Shown here piece by piece: positions 33,541-44,159 of a stretch of DNA of 64,000 nucleotides. The position numbers and the translations under genes were made by a program. This stretch comes from Benincasa hispida (taxonomy: Eukaryota; Streptophyta; Magnoliopsida; Cucurbitales; Cucurbitaceae). The stretch lies in contig NC_052351.1 of the NCBI RefSeq assembly GCF_009727055.1, positions 56,063,422 to 56,127,421 on the forward strand, read 5' to 3'. A model generated the notes under the pieces. That model had not been told where the DNA came from. It did not search any database and worked only from the letters and a program-made list of their open reading frames with translations. How positions within the stretch are numbered: the first letter of the stretch is position 1; every line of letters starts with the position of its first letter.

Positions 33541-34174
33541 ATAGATCTTCACCGACCACAAGAGTTTGAAGTACTTTTTCATTCAGAAAGAGTTAAACAT
33601 GAGGCAAAGAAGGTGGTTGGAGTTGGTGAAGGACTATGACTATGAAATTTTGTATCACCCGGGAAAAGCAAATGTAGTGGCAGAAGCTCTAAGCAGAAAG
33701 GTGGCTCATTCAGCAGCCCTCATTACCAGAAAGACTCACTTGTGTAGGGAACTGGAGAGGGTAGAGATTGCAGTGGCTGTGGGAAAGGTCACAGCACAGT
33801 TAGCATAGCTGTCGGTGCGACCGAGTCTAAGGCAGAAGATTATTGATGCGCAGCGAGACGACCCTTATCTGGAAGAGAGAGTTCGTAGGGTGGAGTCAGG
33901 CCAGAATGGCGAATTCTCAATTTCAGCGGAAGGTGGCCTTCTTTATCAGGGGCGTTTGTGCGTGCCAGCAGTTAGTGATATTAAAGATGAGTTGTTGTCA
34001 GAGGCTCATAGTTCCTTATTTTCGATTCACCCCGGCAGCACCAAGATGAATCAGGACTTGAAACATTACTACTGGTGGAATGATATGAAAAGAGAAATTG
34101 TAGAGTTCGTCAGTAAGTGCTTGGTGTGCCAACAAGTGAAAGCCCTAAGGCAGAAACCAGCAGGCTTATTATAG
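33541..34174 (+). pseudogene. T1 RNase H end and integrase HHCC domain
   Basis: [18 protein letters not shown] and [20 protein letters not shown] close RNase H. A linker rich in charged residues leads to the integrase zinc-binding domain EAHSSLFSIHPGSTKMNQDL followed by CLVCQQVKA (H-H and C-x2-C present). TAG codons at 33806 and 34172 interrupt the frame; the second follows PAGLL where the family has Gln. Confidence 0.9.
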
Positions 34175-35258
34175 CCATTGAGTGTACCAGAATGGATGTG
34201 GAAGCATGTGTTTATAGACTTAATCGTGGAGTTGCCACGGACAGTCAAAGGTTTCACTATTATATAGGTCGTGGTAGACAGACTTACAAAGTTAGCATAT
34301 TTCATGCTTGGGAAGTCCACCTTTTCAGTGAATAAGTAGACATAGATATACATGAAGAAGGTGGTAAGATTGCACGGAGTGCCTGTGTCCATTGTGTCGG
34401 ATAGAGACCCTCGTTTCACATCTAACTTCTGGAAAAGTATTTCGACAGCTTTGGAAACCTGGTTAGACTTTAGTATCGCTTTCCACCCTTAGACTAATGG
34501 GCAGACAGAGAGATTGAACTAGATATTGGAAGATATGTTGCGTGCCTGTGCCATAGAGTTCTCATGAAGCTGGGATGCTCACTTTCATTTAATGGAGTTT
34601 GCTTGTAATAACAGTTACCAGTGCACTATTGGGATGTCACCATTTGAGGCCCTATATGGGAAGAGTTGCAGGTCCCTTGTGTGTTGGGATGAGGTAGGAG
34701 GGAGGAAATTGTTAGGACCTGAATTAGTTCAGGCCACGAATGAGGTAACACAGAAGATCAGGGCTCATATGCAAATAGCTCAGAGCAGACAGAAGAGCTA
34801 TGCCGATGCAAGATATAACGACCTGGAATTTGTGACTGATGTGAAAGTGTTCTTAAAAGTGGCACCCATGAAAGGTATTCTGAGGTTTGGCGGGAAGGGG
34901 AAGTTGAGTCCGAGATTCATTGGACCTTTCGAGGTCTTGGAGCGAGTTGGCCCCGTAGCTTACCGATTGACAGTGCCCCCAGCACTGTCTTCAGTTCATA
35001 ATGTCTTTCATGTTTCGATGCTAAGAAAGTATGTAACAGACCCGTCCCATGTAGTTGACTACAAGCCCTTACAATTGAATGAAAAACTTGAGCTACGAGG
35101 AGAAGCCTATAGAGATCCTTGCTAGAGAGGTAAAAACATTGCGCCGCCGGGAAATTGATTTTGTGAAAGTCCTGTGGCAAAATCACCAGTTCAAGGAGGC
35201 TACTTGGGAGCGAGAGGATGAGATGAAGGCCCAATACCTGGAGCTTTTTCAAGAATGA
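34175..35258 (+). pseudogene. T1 integrase core, tail and chromodomain
   Basis: The first Asp region is HVFIDLIVELPRT. The second Asp is in SDRDPRF (codon at 34400) and the Glu is in NGQTERLN (34508), 36 codons apart, the normal D,D35E spacing. TAG codons flank the Glu block at two places where the family has Gln (HP.TNGQ and LN.ILEDM). The tail EFACNNSYQCTIGMSPFEA, VAPMKGILRFG and SSVHNVFHVSMLRKYV follows. A frameshift after 35100 is followed by the chromodomain-like EILAREVKTLRRREI and TWEREDEMKA, ending at TGA 35256. Chromodomains direct such elements to marked heterochromatin. Confidence 0.92.
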
Positions 35259-35279
35259 ACTTTCGAGGACGAAAGTTCT

Positions 35280-35294
35280 TTGAGGAGGGAAGAA
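35280..35294 (+). other. T1 polypurine tract
   Basis: TTGAGGAGGGAAGAA immediately before TGTAACACCCC; the same tract precedes the LTR at 47434. Confidence 0.9.
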
Positions 35295-37643
35295 TGTAAC
35301 ACCCCATACATTTTTTTAGTAATAATGTAATTTTAGTAACTTTATTATTTGGAATTTCAGTAATTGTTATTAGTTAGAGGGCATTTTTGGGATTTTGGAC
35401 TTCACGTGTAAGTGCGGGAATTTAATTGTTGGCGTGAAATTATTCAATTTGAAAATTAATAGCAGGAATTAATTTTCTTTTGAAAAGGAAAGGAATTTAA
35501 TAGTAAAAAGTGGAATAAGGAAAAGAATAAAGTATAATTATACTTATTTCTTTTTTAGTTATTATTATTATTATTATTATTATTATTTTTATAAAAAAAA
35601 AAAAACAAATCCCCTTTCTTCCTCACGCATCCGGCGCCCCACGCCCCCGACAAAACTTAGCCGTCGACGCAATTCGTGACCACGCCACCTCCAGCCACTG
35701 GTGTTCTGCCCGACGTCGGTTCGAGCCGTCTCCGCCGCCGTCGACCTAACATGCTCCCGCTGCATCATTGCAGAAGCCTAGCTCCGCCCTCTGGATTCAC
35801 GCGTCTGCCGCCCCTCTGTCGGAAACCCAGCCTTGTTCGCCGCTTCAGTCGCAGTTCCAAGTCATCTCCAGTTGCAGACTCACACGATCGGAAGCCAACC
35901 TAGTTCATCGTTCGTCCGAACCAACCAGTTCTCCACCAGAGCGTCTGCACCGGAGTCGCCGCAGCGCAATCGACTGGATCTGTGCCAGATTCTTCCTATC
36001 ATCGCCGTCATTGCTCGTGCCGTCGTCAGATTTGTAAACTTGGGTAAGATTTCTACTGGTTGGGGTTGTTTTCAATTGATTCTTGACTGCCCATTTACTG
36101 TTGGAACCAATCGATTGAGGCCTTTATGTGTCAACCTTGGATTCATGTTCTTAAAGGTATTAAGGTATTGTTTTGTGAAGTTTGAGTTGTTTAGCAGATT
36201 TGGGGCACCTCATATCACACCGTGGGTGAGTTTACCCGGATTTTTGCAGTACTCGGATTATGTGTGATTAGGCCTTGGTTTTAATTTTAAAACTTGGTTG
36301 CGTTCTTATGTCAGGGTCTTACTGGGAGGTTCTGATTTCATTGGCTGTCTGAAATTGTCTAGGATTTTCGATTTAGATAAAGTTAAATCAAAGATCTTTA
36401 AATAATTTGGTTAATTGGAGTTAGACCCAAAATATTGAATTAAATATTGGATTTATCATAGGTGTTGCTTACCTTGAAAAGGATAAGCTTGCTTGAGTTT
36501 ATTTGGATTTAACTTTGAGGTAAGTAATCTTACTACTGGAACTGCCCACAGGCCAGACATTAGATGTATGCTAGCATGATAAATGAATGTTATGGCAGAA
36601 TGATAACATGATAGGTTGATAGTATAATTTGATCAAAGTATGTTTTGGTACGAGATCTTAATTATTTATTTATGCACATAGACACTTGAATGCTAGTATG
36701 AGATGGTATGTGCTTCCGTATGGTTGCATTTGATCTGATGATGTTGATATATACATGTATGTTGTAGAACCATGATGTTGAGGTATATATGTATGTTGTA
36801 GAGCCATGATGTTGAGGTGTATATGTATGTCATAGATTCGTACAGTGTTGATTATGATGTTGAGATTGTGGAAATGTCCTTACTGATTAGTTAGATGCCC
36901 ATTAGATTTTGTGTTTCCTTCTGGATTCACAAGTTTGTGTTTCTCTCGGGATTCACCAGTTTGTGTTTCCTTCGGGATTCACCAGTTTGTGTCTCCTTCA
37001 GGATTCACCAGTTTGTGTCTCCTTCGGCTTTCACCAGTTTGTGTCTCCTTCAGGATTCACCAATTTTTATTTCCTTCGGGATTCACTAGAGGTAGTGGCC
37101 ATACTTAACTACAGTAGGATGGGACTCAGTCTCCTTCTTGTTTTATGTGCATATGTGTCCCATGAGGACTAGAGCAATTTATATGTTTCACCAGAGGTGA
37201 GTATCTAGAGGACATAGATGTCCAGCCTGACCTCAGTAGTGGGATTACTTACTAAGTATGTTATACTAATTCTTTCTCATGTTGTTGTTACGAGTAAGGG
37301 TAGAGATGCACCGACGATGGACAAACGGAATTCGTGATCGAGCCACTGGGACTAGTTTTATGCTTCCGCTCATGAGATTTAAAGTTCTTTTCATGTTTCT
37401 CTTAATTTTTAGTTTTGATGTTTAAAACTTACTTTTAAGAATCGTTTTTCAAATTTATTTACTATCCTTTATGATTTATGGGTATCCTACTATTGATTTA
37501 GTATTTGAATTTAATGAAAGCCTTTTGAACTTCCCTTATTTAATTAGCATTTATTTCGCCATAACCGAGTGTCATTTTGAGTTCCACGCACGCATGTATT
37601 TAGTAACGGCCTAACTTAAGTCCTAGGGGGTCGGGTCGTTATA
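35295..37643 (+). repeat. 3' LTR of T1, 2.35 kb
   Basis: It starts TGTAACACCCCATAC and ends GTCGTTATA, the terminal CA apparently mutated to TA. It contains the GC-rich segment (35625-36040) and seven minisatellite units (36909-37089). CACTA transposase sequence resumes at once on the right. Confidence 0.9.
36909..37089. repeat. 26-bp minisatellite, 7 units, in T1 3' LTR
   Basis: Same unit as at 17930. Unit-by-unit sequence differs between the two LTRs although the copy number is equal. Confidence 0.88.
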
Positions 37644-37836
37644 GCCTGTGCATCTAATGTTTTCTTTGCTTCATAAATTGATGTAGGGAGGTTATTAGTA
37701 GAAGATAAGATATCCTTTAATGCTTTTAGTTCTAAGAAACTAATGTCACTCCATCCATGTCCAACTTTTAAGTTATACAACTTCACTAATGTAAACAGCT
37801 TGGTGAATTTCTTGCATCCTTTATATGAGGGATTCT
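37644..37836 (-). pseudogene. CACTA TNP2-type transposase, piece 2
   Basis: The minus-strand reading gives PSYKGCKKFTKLFTLVKLYN, then GHGWSDISFLELKALKDIL, then NNLPTSIYEAKKTLDAQA, one of the most conserved N-terminal blocks of plant TNP2 transposases. This piece is short because both ends are retrotransposon insertion sites: the Athila-like element H2 at 37837 on its upstream side and T1 at 37643 on its downstream side. The frame is open throughout. Confidence 0.93.
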
Positions 37837-39232
37837 TGATGCGTGTAATTATGATGCAATTATGATGTGAGTTTACAGTGATGTATGTTTTGCAGTGATC
37901 ATGCAAGTTTTCCTAACAAGACCCAAGTATAAGCCTTCCTAGGTTTCCTGGTCAGTCCAGGGTCGAACACAGAGACTACTAAGTAAATATGCGACTGTCA
38001 CTTTGATTCTCTTGCGGTAGTAAAAACAAATGAAGTGGATGGTGTTTTGAATAAGAATTTTTCCTATGCGACGGAGTTGAACGCAGAGTTGATAAAAACG
38101 TAGAGTTACAATGAGTATGCGATGAAGGGGCTGAGAAGGGATTTAGCTAACATTTCCTAAGATTGTGCACAAGTTATGCGATCATGCTACACACAAATAA
38201 CAATACGTCATTTCTCAATGCAGAGTTCCATAATTCCTATTTCTAGGACGCATGCAATGTGTATACGAAAAAGTCGATAGGACTTATGTCTAAGCCTCTA
38301 TTCTTGTTTATGCGATAATGAATGATGCACACATAAAACAAGGTGACCGCATACAATCATTCCTATTTCTAGAGTGCATGCGATGTGTAAATAGCAATAG
38401 AATTTATGTCTAAGTTTCTATTTCTTGCTTATGTGATTCTAATCCGACTCTTTCAAGCCTAGATTCTAATCTGACTCTCTTAAGTCTAGATTCTATCTTT
38501 AGACTACTCTCTCAAGTATCTCTAAAGGTGAATGATGCATACATAAGACAAGATGATCACATAAAATGTAAATCTTAAGTCATGCTAGCTAAGTACTTCT
38601 CAACCCATTCAGAAATTTAGCTACTCATGCGAAGTATGGAGAGATTGAACATAGATTGAAATGAGATTTTCATTTGCTGTAAATAAAGTACTGAATACAA
38701 AATATCAGTGGTGGCTTTTGGTATTTATAGAGCTCAAGGTGAAGTAGCCTTTCTTGATAATGATTGCAATGATGGGTGTCATTAATTCCCCTGCTCTGAT
38801 GCACCGATTAGTGGTCACCGAAAGTTGAGTGTACTTGCTACAGTGTGGCTTTAACGGCTTGTCAACTAAGTTCAGATTCGATCGTTATCAGCTTTCAGCC
38901 CCATCGTGGTTTATTATGTTGTCACCTTGATGTACAGTCTTTATGCGGCCACCTTTTTAAGAAGCTTCGAACAATCGCATACGATCACATGACTTGTGAT
39001 CGCAATCTTCAAGCACGCTAATGCCTTGTTCCTTTGGATCGCAATTTCACTTCGCCAATGCATTTTTCTTGCACAAAATAAGTAAATTAACTGTTTTTAT
39101 GCGATGGGCACTTACGATCATAATTCCTTTCAGTTTAGCGCTTTTGAACATGATATTGCTTATTTTACCATCGCATTCTCTCATTGTTTTACTTATTTGA
39201 GCTGTAATAACTTGTATTTCTACCAGTTATCA
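37837..39232 (-). repeat. 3' LTR of H2, 1,396 bp
   Basis: The minus-strand start is TGATAACTGG at 39232 and the end is CACGCATCA at 37837. A TATA box is at 38723-38730. It lacks about 240 bp present in the partner LTR, including the SSSS-rich open stretch seen at 53215-53465. Confidence 0.93.
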
Positions 39233-40400
39233 CACCCCCAAATTTAAAACAATGTCCTCAAGAATAAACTAAAGATTTTCTTTAAAAAGTCAATCGCTTT
39301 TACCCTACCTAGACTTCTCAAGGTGCCTTATTCAAATTTCATGAACCAATGCCCTCTTAATTTCTGTCCTGATCTCTTCCTAAAATATTTCTAAATTTTA
39401 GGGACTGCAAGTTTAACCTTAAAAAAAATATTCCTCGTTTCCAGGACATTGCATGATTTATTTCAAACTTTCTCCAACCGGGGTGTTCCAAGTGATTTTT
39501 ACCCTTGCGTGATTCAGATATTCTTTGTGATCTTCCACTAATCCAAGTGCCCAGCCTTTGTTTTGGCTTGCCCCCATGATTGTCAAGCGGATATCCAACT
39601 ACGAGCAAGGCGCTCTTTCTTAATCAAAACTCATGCCCATTTCTTTATTTGGCAACAGAGTTGCGATCACTTAATTTATGCGTTGATCACGATTCCCACC
39701 TTTATTTTGGCTTGGCCCCACGGGTTTCATGTGGACATCCAACTACGAGCAGGATCCAATCTCAATATTATAGAATTTTTTTTTTTTTTTAGATTGAAAT
39801 TCTAAAAGTAGTAAGGTTGAAAATAACAATACTATCACCCCCAAATTTACACATAGCAATGTCCTCATTGCTTATAGACGAAATAACTCATGCAATGAAC
39901 TTCGAAAATTTCATAATGAAAGAAAATTGGTAGCCCGCTAAATTTTAGAAATGTTTCATGAATTGACTATCCTGAAATTAATTTGACTCTAGTACATGCG
40001 GTAAGAAATATAGGCATGAATTTCATCATTGAAATCAAATTGGTACGGGAAAGAATGTGGTAACTAAGTAAATTAACCAAAATTCAATGATTGAGTCAAA
40101 CTAAAGAGGATGTGATAATGAAATTGGGCAAAATTAAAATGAGATGCAAGAAGTGAAAAAATTAAAATAAAATGAGTCAAGGAAAGACACAACCCCCAAA
40201 TTTGCTTTATTGCCCGCATCATCTTTGATCGCATCTTTTCTAGCGGTGGGTTGATCCTTTGATTGCAATGGGCCGGCCGAATCGATCGCGCGTTTTATTT
40301 TTTAGGTTATGGCATAGCTCCATTGCAATCGTTCACTATGGGGCTAAATATCAAAAGGGTAAAAATTATGAATGAAAGAGTTGGTAATTTTTAAAGAGTA
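39233..40400 (-). other. H2 PPT and 3' non-coding region with duplicated modules
   Basis: The PPT (TTTAAATTTGGGGGTG on the minus strand) lies at 39233-39247 with GAGGACATTG behind it. PPT-like copies recur near 39838-39850 and 40192-40203. The module TTGGCTTGCCCCCATG...CCAACTACG appears at 39563-39603 and again at 39707-39747, matching the two modules of H1. A T-run is at 39778-39790. No env-like gene is recognised. Confidence 0.75.
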
Positions 40401-41975
40401 GTGGTTATACAAAAAGTGAGATATATTCATGAAAGGAAAAAAATATATAGCAAAGGATACTCAAAAAAGGATTCGTCCTTGATGAGTTTGTGTCGCATAT
40501 CAACGCAGGGACTACACGTTTCTTCTTCATTCTGGATTCCTCAGGTGCATAGAGGTTTTCTCATGATGAAAGTTTCCTCCATGATACATCTTGACTCTTT
40601 GTCTGTGACCTTAAATGCTCTGGTTCGTTCTTCATTTGTTAATTCGACCGCATCGTGTGAGAATATTTCTTTAATTATAAATGGTCCAGACCACATGACT
40701 TCAACTTCCATGGAAAGAGTCGTAGCCTATAATTGAATAGTAAGACCTTCTGACCAACCTGGAGATTCTTTTCGTACAGTCGCCTGTCATGTCAACACTT
40801 TGTACGTTCTTAGTAGATCTTGGCATTTTCATACGCTTGAATTCTCCATTCGTCCAGCTCGAGTAACTGAAGTTTTCTCTCTTCCCCTGCAGTCTTCAAA
40901 TCAAAGTTAAACTTCTTCACTGCCCACAGTGCCTTATACTCTAATTCCAGCGGTAGATGACATGCCTTCCCAAACACCAACGCATACGGGGACATGCCTA
41001 TGGGTGTTTTATAGGTAGTCTTGTATGCCCATAAGGCATCGTCAAGCTTCATGGCTCAATCCTTTCGTGAGGGATTCACCACCTCTTCTAGAATCAACTT
41101 GATTTCTCTATTAGACACCTCGGCTTGGCCGTTTTTCTAGGGGTGATATGCAATGGCGATCTTATGATGGACATTGTACTTGAGCAGCAGTTGTTAATGA
41201 TGCCATTGACAAAGTGGGAGCCTTCCTCACTTATGATGGCACGTGGGGTGCCAAAACGAGTGAAGATGTTCCTCTGTAAGAATTTGAAGACTATCACCGC
41301 ATCGTTTGTGATGCATGATACCACTACAATCCACTTGGAGACATAATCGACGAACAATAGAATGTAATTGCGACTATTCGAAGAGTTCCAATTCCAATTT
41401 AATGTTCATCAGCATCGCATTCTTCTCTGACATGTTTTCCATGCATTGGCACTTATCGCATTTTATAGAATAGTTTGGCGCATCCTTAAATAGAGTTGGC
41501 CAATAATACCCGCTTTGTAAAAATTTTGTTGTTGGGCGTTGGCCCCCAAAATGGCCACCATAGAGTGAGTCATTGCATTGAAAAAGTATGCGCTGAAAAG
41601 AGTATCTGGCACACAGAGTCGCAAGATCTGGTCTGGTCCCCTTTTGTAAAGATTTGGCTCGTCCCAATAGTAGGATTTACATTCATGCATGAGCCACTTC
41701 TTTTGGTAGGCTATGTAATTTTTCAGAAATTGCTCGCAAACCAGGAAATTAACAACATCTGGGTACCATGTTATTTCTTCAAGTTTGAACAACTTCTCGT
41801 CTGGAAATGATGTGTTCACCTCCGACGAAATGCGGTCTACTTTCGTATTCTCTAATCTCAACAAGTGGTCAGTGACCTGGTTCTCCGTTCCCTTATGGTC
41901 AATTATCTCCATGTCAAATTCTTGAAGGAGGAGAACCCATCGAATTAGCCTCGACTTTGCATCTTTTTTTTTCAT
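40401..41975 (-). pseudogene. H2 integrase
   Basis: Going left on the minus strand: the RNase H/integrase junction ([16 protein letters not shown]), [17 protein letters not shown], the zinc-binding [12 protein letters not shown] and CDKCQCMEN, VDYVSKWIVVVSC and FTRFGTPRAIISEEGSHFVN. The second catalytic Asp of the D,D,E triad is Glu here (ISEEG against ISDEG in H1). The Glu block AEVSNREIK is visible in another frame, followed by [20 protein letters not shown] and [14 protein letters not shown]. Several frameshifts are present. Non-functional. Confidence 0.9.
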
Positions 41976-42552
41976 TAAATATCTTATTGCCGAATGGCGG
42001 TGTGAACTATAACTTTGGATCCCAACAAGTAAGGTCTAAATTTTTCAAGCACAAAGATTACCGCAAGAAGCTCCTTCTCTGTGGTAGTGTAATTTGCCTA
42101 GGCGGAGTTCAATGTTCTGCTCGCATATGCGATGGGGTGCAACATTGTCTTTTCCTTTTGTGCTAACATTACCCCCATCGCATAACCGCTGGCATCGCAC
42201 ATCAGCTCAAATGGCTTTGTCCACTAGGGTGCAATCAAAATAGGCGCGGTAATTAATGCGTTCTTCAGTACTTTGAATGCGTTGAGGCATTGTGAATCAA
42301 AGTCAAAAGTTTTGTCAACCTCTAGCAACGCACTCAACGGTCGAGTTATCCTAGAAAAATCCTTCACAAATCTCAGTAAAATCCTACATGTCCCAAGAAA
42401 CTCCTTACAGCCTTCACATTTGCTGAAGGTGGAAGTTTTTCAATGGCCTCAATTTGTTCTTTATCCACTTCTAGCCCCTCCTTGGAAATCCGGTGCCCGA
42501 GCACAATTCCTTCGTTAACCATGAAATGGCATTTCTCCCAATTCAGCACCAA
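41876..42552 (-). pseudogene. H2 RT C-terminal part and RNase H
   Basis: The minus-strand reading right of the integrase, in shifting frames, shows NWEKCHFMVNEGIVLGH, GLEVDKEQIEAIEKLPP and KAVRSFLGH, then RNase H blocks (CAMPAVMRWG in the CDASDYAVGA position) and the [20 protein letters not shown] end. The right edge at 42553 is the target site ATTGG of the nested element, beyond which RT continues at 48958. Confidence 0.85.
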
Positions 42553-42557
42553 ATTGG

Positions 42558-44159
42558 TGTAACACCCCGCACATTTTTTTTAGTAATAATGTAATTTCAG
42601 TAACTTTATTATTTGGAATTTCAGTAATTTTTATTAGTTGGTGGGAATTTTTGGAATTTTGGACTTCAAGTATAAGTTCAGGAATTTAATTATTGGCGTG
42701 AAATTATTAAAATTGAAAATTAATGGCAGGAATTAATTTATTTTGAAACGGAAAGGAATTTAATATTAAAACGGAAAGGAATTAAATGTAATTATACTTA
42801 TTTCCTTTTTTGTTTTATTATTATTATTATTGTTTTTTTTTTATAAAAAGTCAAACCCCACCTCCCATCTGTTCGTTTTCTCCTTCCAATGAACAATGAC
42901 AATGCCCACGATCTCCAACCAATGTCCTCTGACGCCGCAGCATAAAACTTCAACAGCCACAATGCTTGCAACTTAGATTGGAATTACCCACTTCTTAATG
43001 GCTCCAAATTTCGAACAACAACCAACAAGGATTAAAGTTGTTTTGCATGTTTGTTTGATTCAAGGTTACATTGGGCAAGGAAAAGGTTGAGCTTCTAGTT
43101 TCAATAGTTTTCGATTAGAGGTAAGTAATCTTACTACTTGAACTGCCCACGGGCCATGCATTATATGTACGCTAGCATGATAAATGTATGTTATAGCATA
43201 ATGTTAGCACGATAGACTAATAGTATAATATGATCAAAGTATGTTCTGGTACGAGATCTGAATTATTTATTTATGCACATGGACACTTGGATGCTAGTAT
43301 GAGATGGTATGTGCTTCTGTATGGTTGTATTTGATCTGATGATGTTGAGGTATACATGTATGTTGTAAAACCATGATGTTGAGGTTTATATGTATGTCAT
43401 AGATTCGTACAGTGATGATTATGATGTTGAGTCTATGCAAATGTCCTTACTGATTAGTTAGATGCCCATTAGATTTTGTGTTTCCTTCGGGATTCACCAG
43501 TTTGTGTCTCCTTCGAGATTCATCAGTTTGTGTCTCCTTCGGGTTTCACCAATTTGTGTCTTCTTTGGGATTCACCAGTTTATATTTCCTTCGGGATTCA
43601 CCAGAGATAGTGGGCATACTTAACTACAGTAGGATAGGACTCAGTCTCCTTCTTGTTTCATGTGCATATGTGTCCCATGAGGACTAGAGGAGTTTATATG
43701 TTTCACCAGAGGTGGGTATCTAGAGGACATAGATGCCCAACCTGATCCCAGTAGTGGGGTTACTTACTGAGTATGTTATACTAATTCTTTCTCATGTTAT
43801 TGTTTCAAGTAAGGGTAGAGATGCACCGGCGATGGACAAACGGAATTCGTGATCGAGCCACTGGGACTAGTTTTATGCTTCCGCTCATGAGATTTAAAGT
43901 TCTTTTCATGTTTCTCTTAATTTTTAGTTTTGATGTTTAAAGAATTATTTTTAAGAATTATTTTTCAGATTTATTTATTATCCTTTATGATTTATGGGTA
44001 CCCTACTATTGATTTAGTATTTGAATTTAATGAAAGTCTTTTGAACTTACCTTATTTAATTAGCATTTATTTCGCCATAATCGAGTGTCGTTTTGAGTTC
44101 CATGCATGCATGTATTTAGTAACGGCCTAACTTAAGTCCTATGGAGTTGGGTCGTTACA
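42558..44159 (+). repeat. 5' LTR of T2, 1.60 kb
   Basis: It starts TGTAACACCCCGCAC and ends GGGTCGTTACA. It has five minisatellite units at 43476-43604. Confidence 0.93.
43476..43604. repeat. 26-bp minisatellite, 5 units, in T2 5' LTR
   Basis: Same unit as at 17930. The partner LTR has three. Confidence 0.88.

Larger units (their letters stand above)
16396..37643 (+). mobile_element. Tekay-like Ty3/gypsy element (T1), disrupted by two nested insertions
   Basis: Order on the plus strand: LTR 16396-18666, PBS 18669, gag 18886-19805, an Athila-like insertion, protease, reverse transcriptase, a solo-LTR insertion, rest of RT, RNase H, integrase, chromodomain, PPT, LTR 35295-37643. Without the nested DNA it is about 9.5 kb, normal for the lineage. 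Lineage assignment rests on the RT text (RYGHYE region, [17 protein letters not shown]), the integrase tail and the C-terminal chromodomain. It sits in the CACTA transposase gene and carries many in-frame stops, so it is inactive. Confidence 0.92.

Noticed and set aside
37644..37836. Independent host gene fragment
   Set aside because: The sequence is a conserved TNP2 block that joins in frame with 53970-54342 and 16018-16395.
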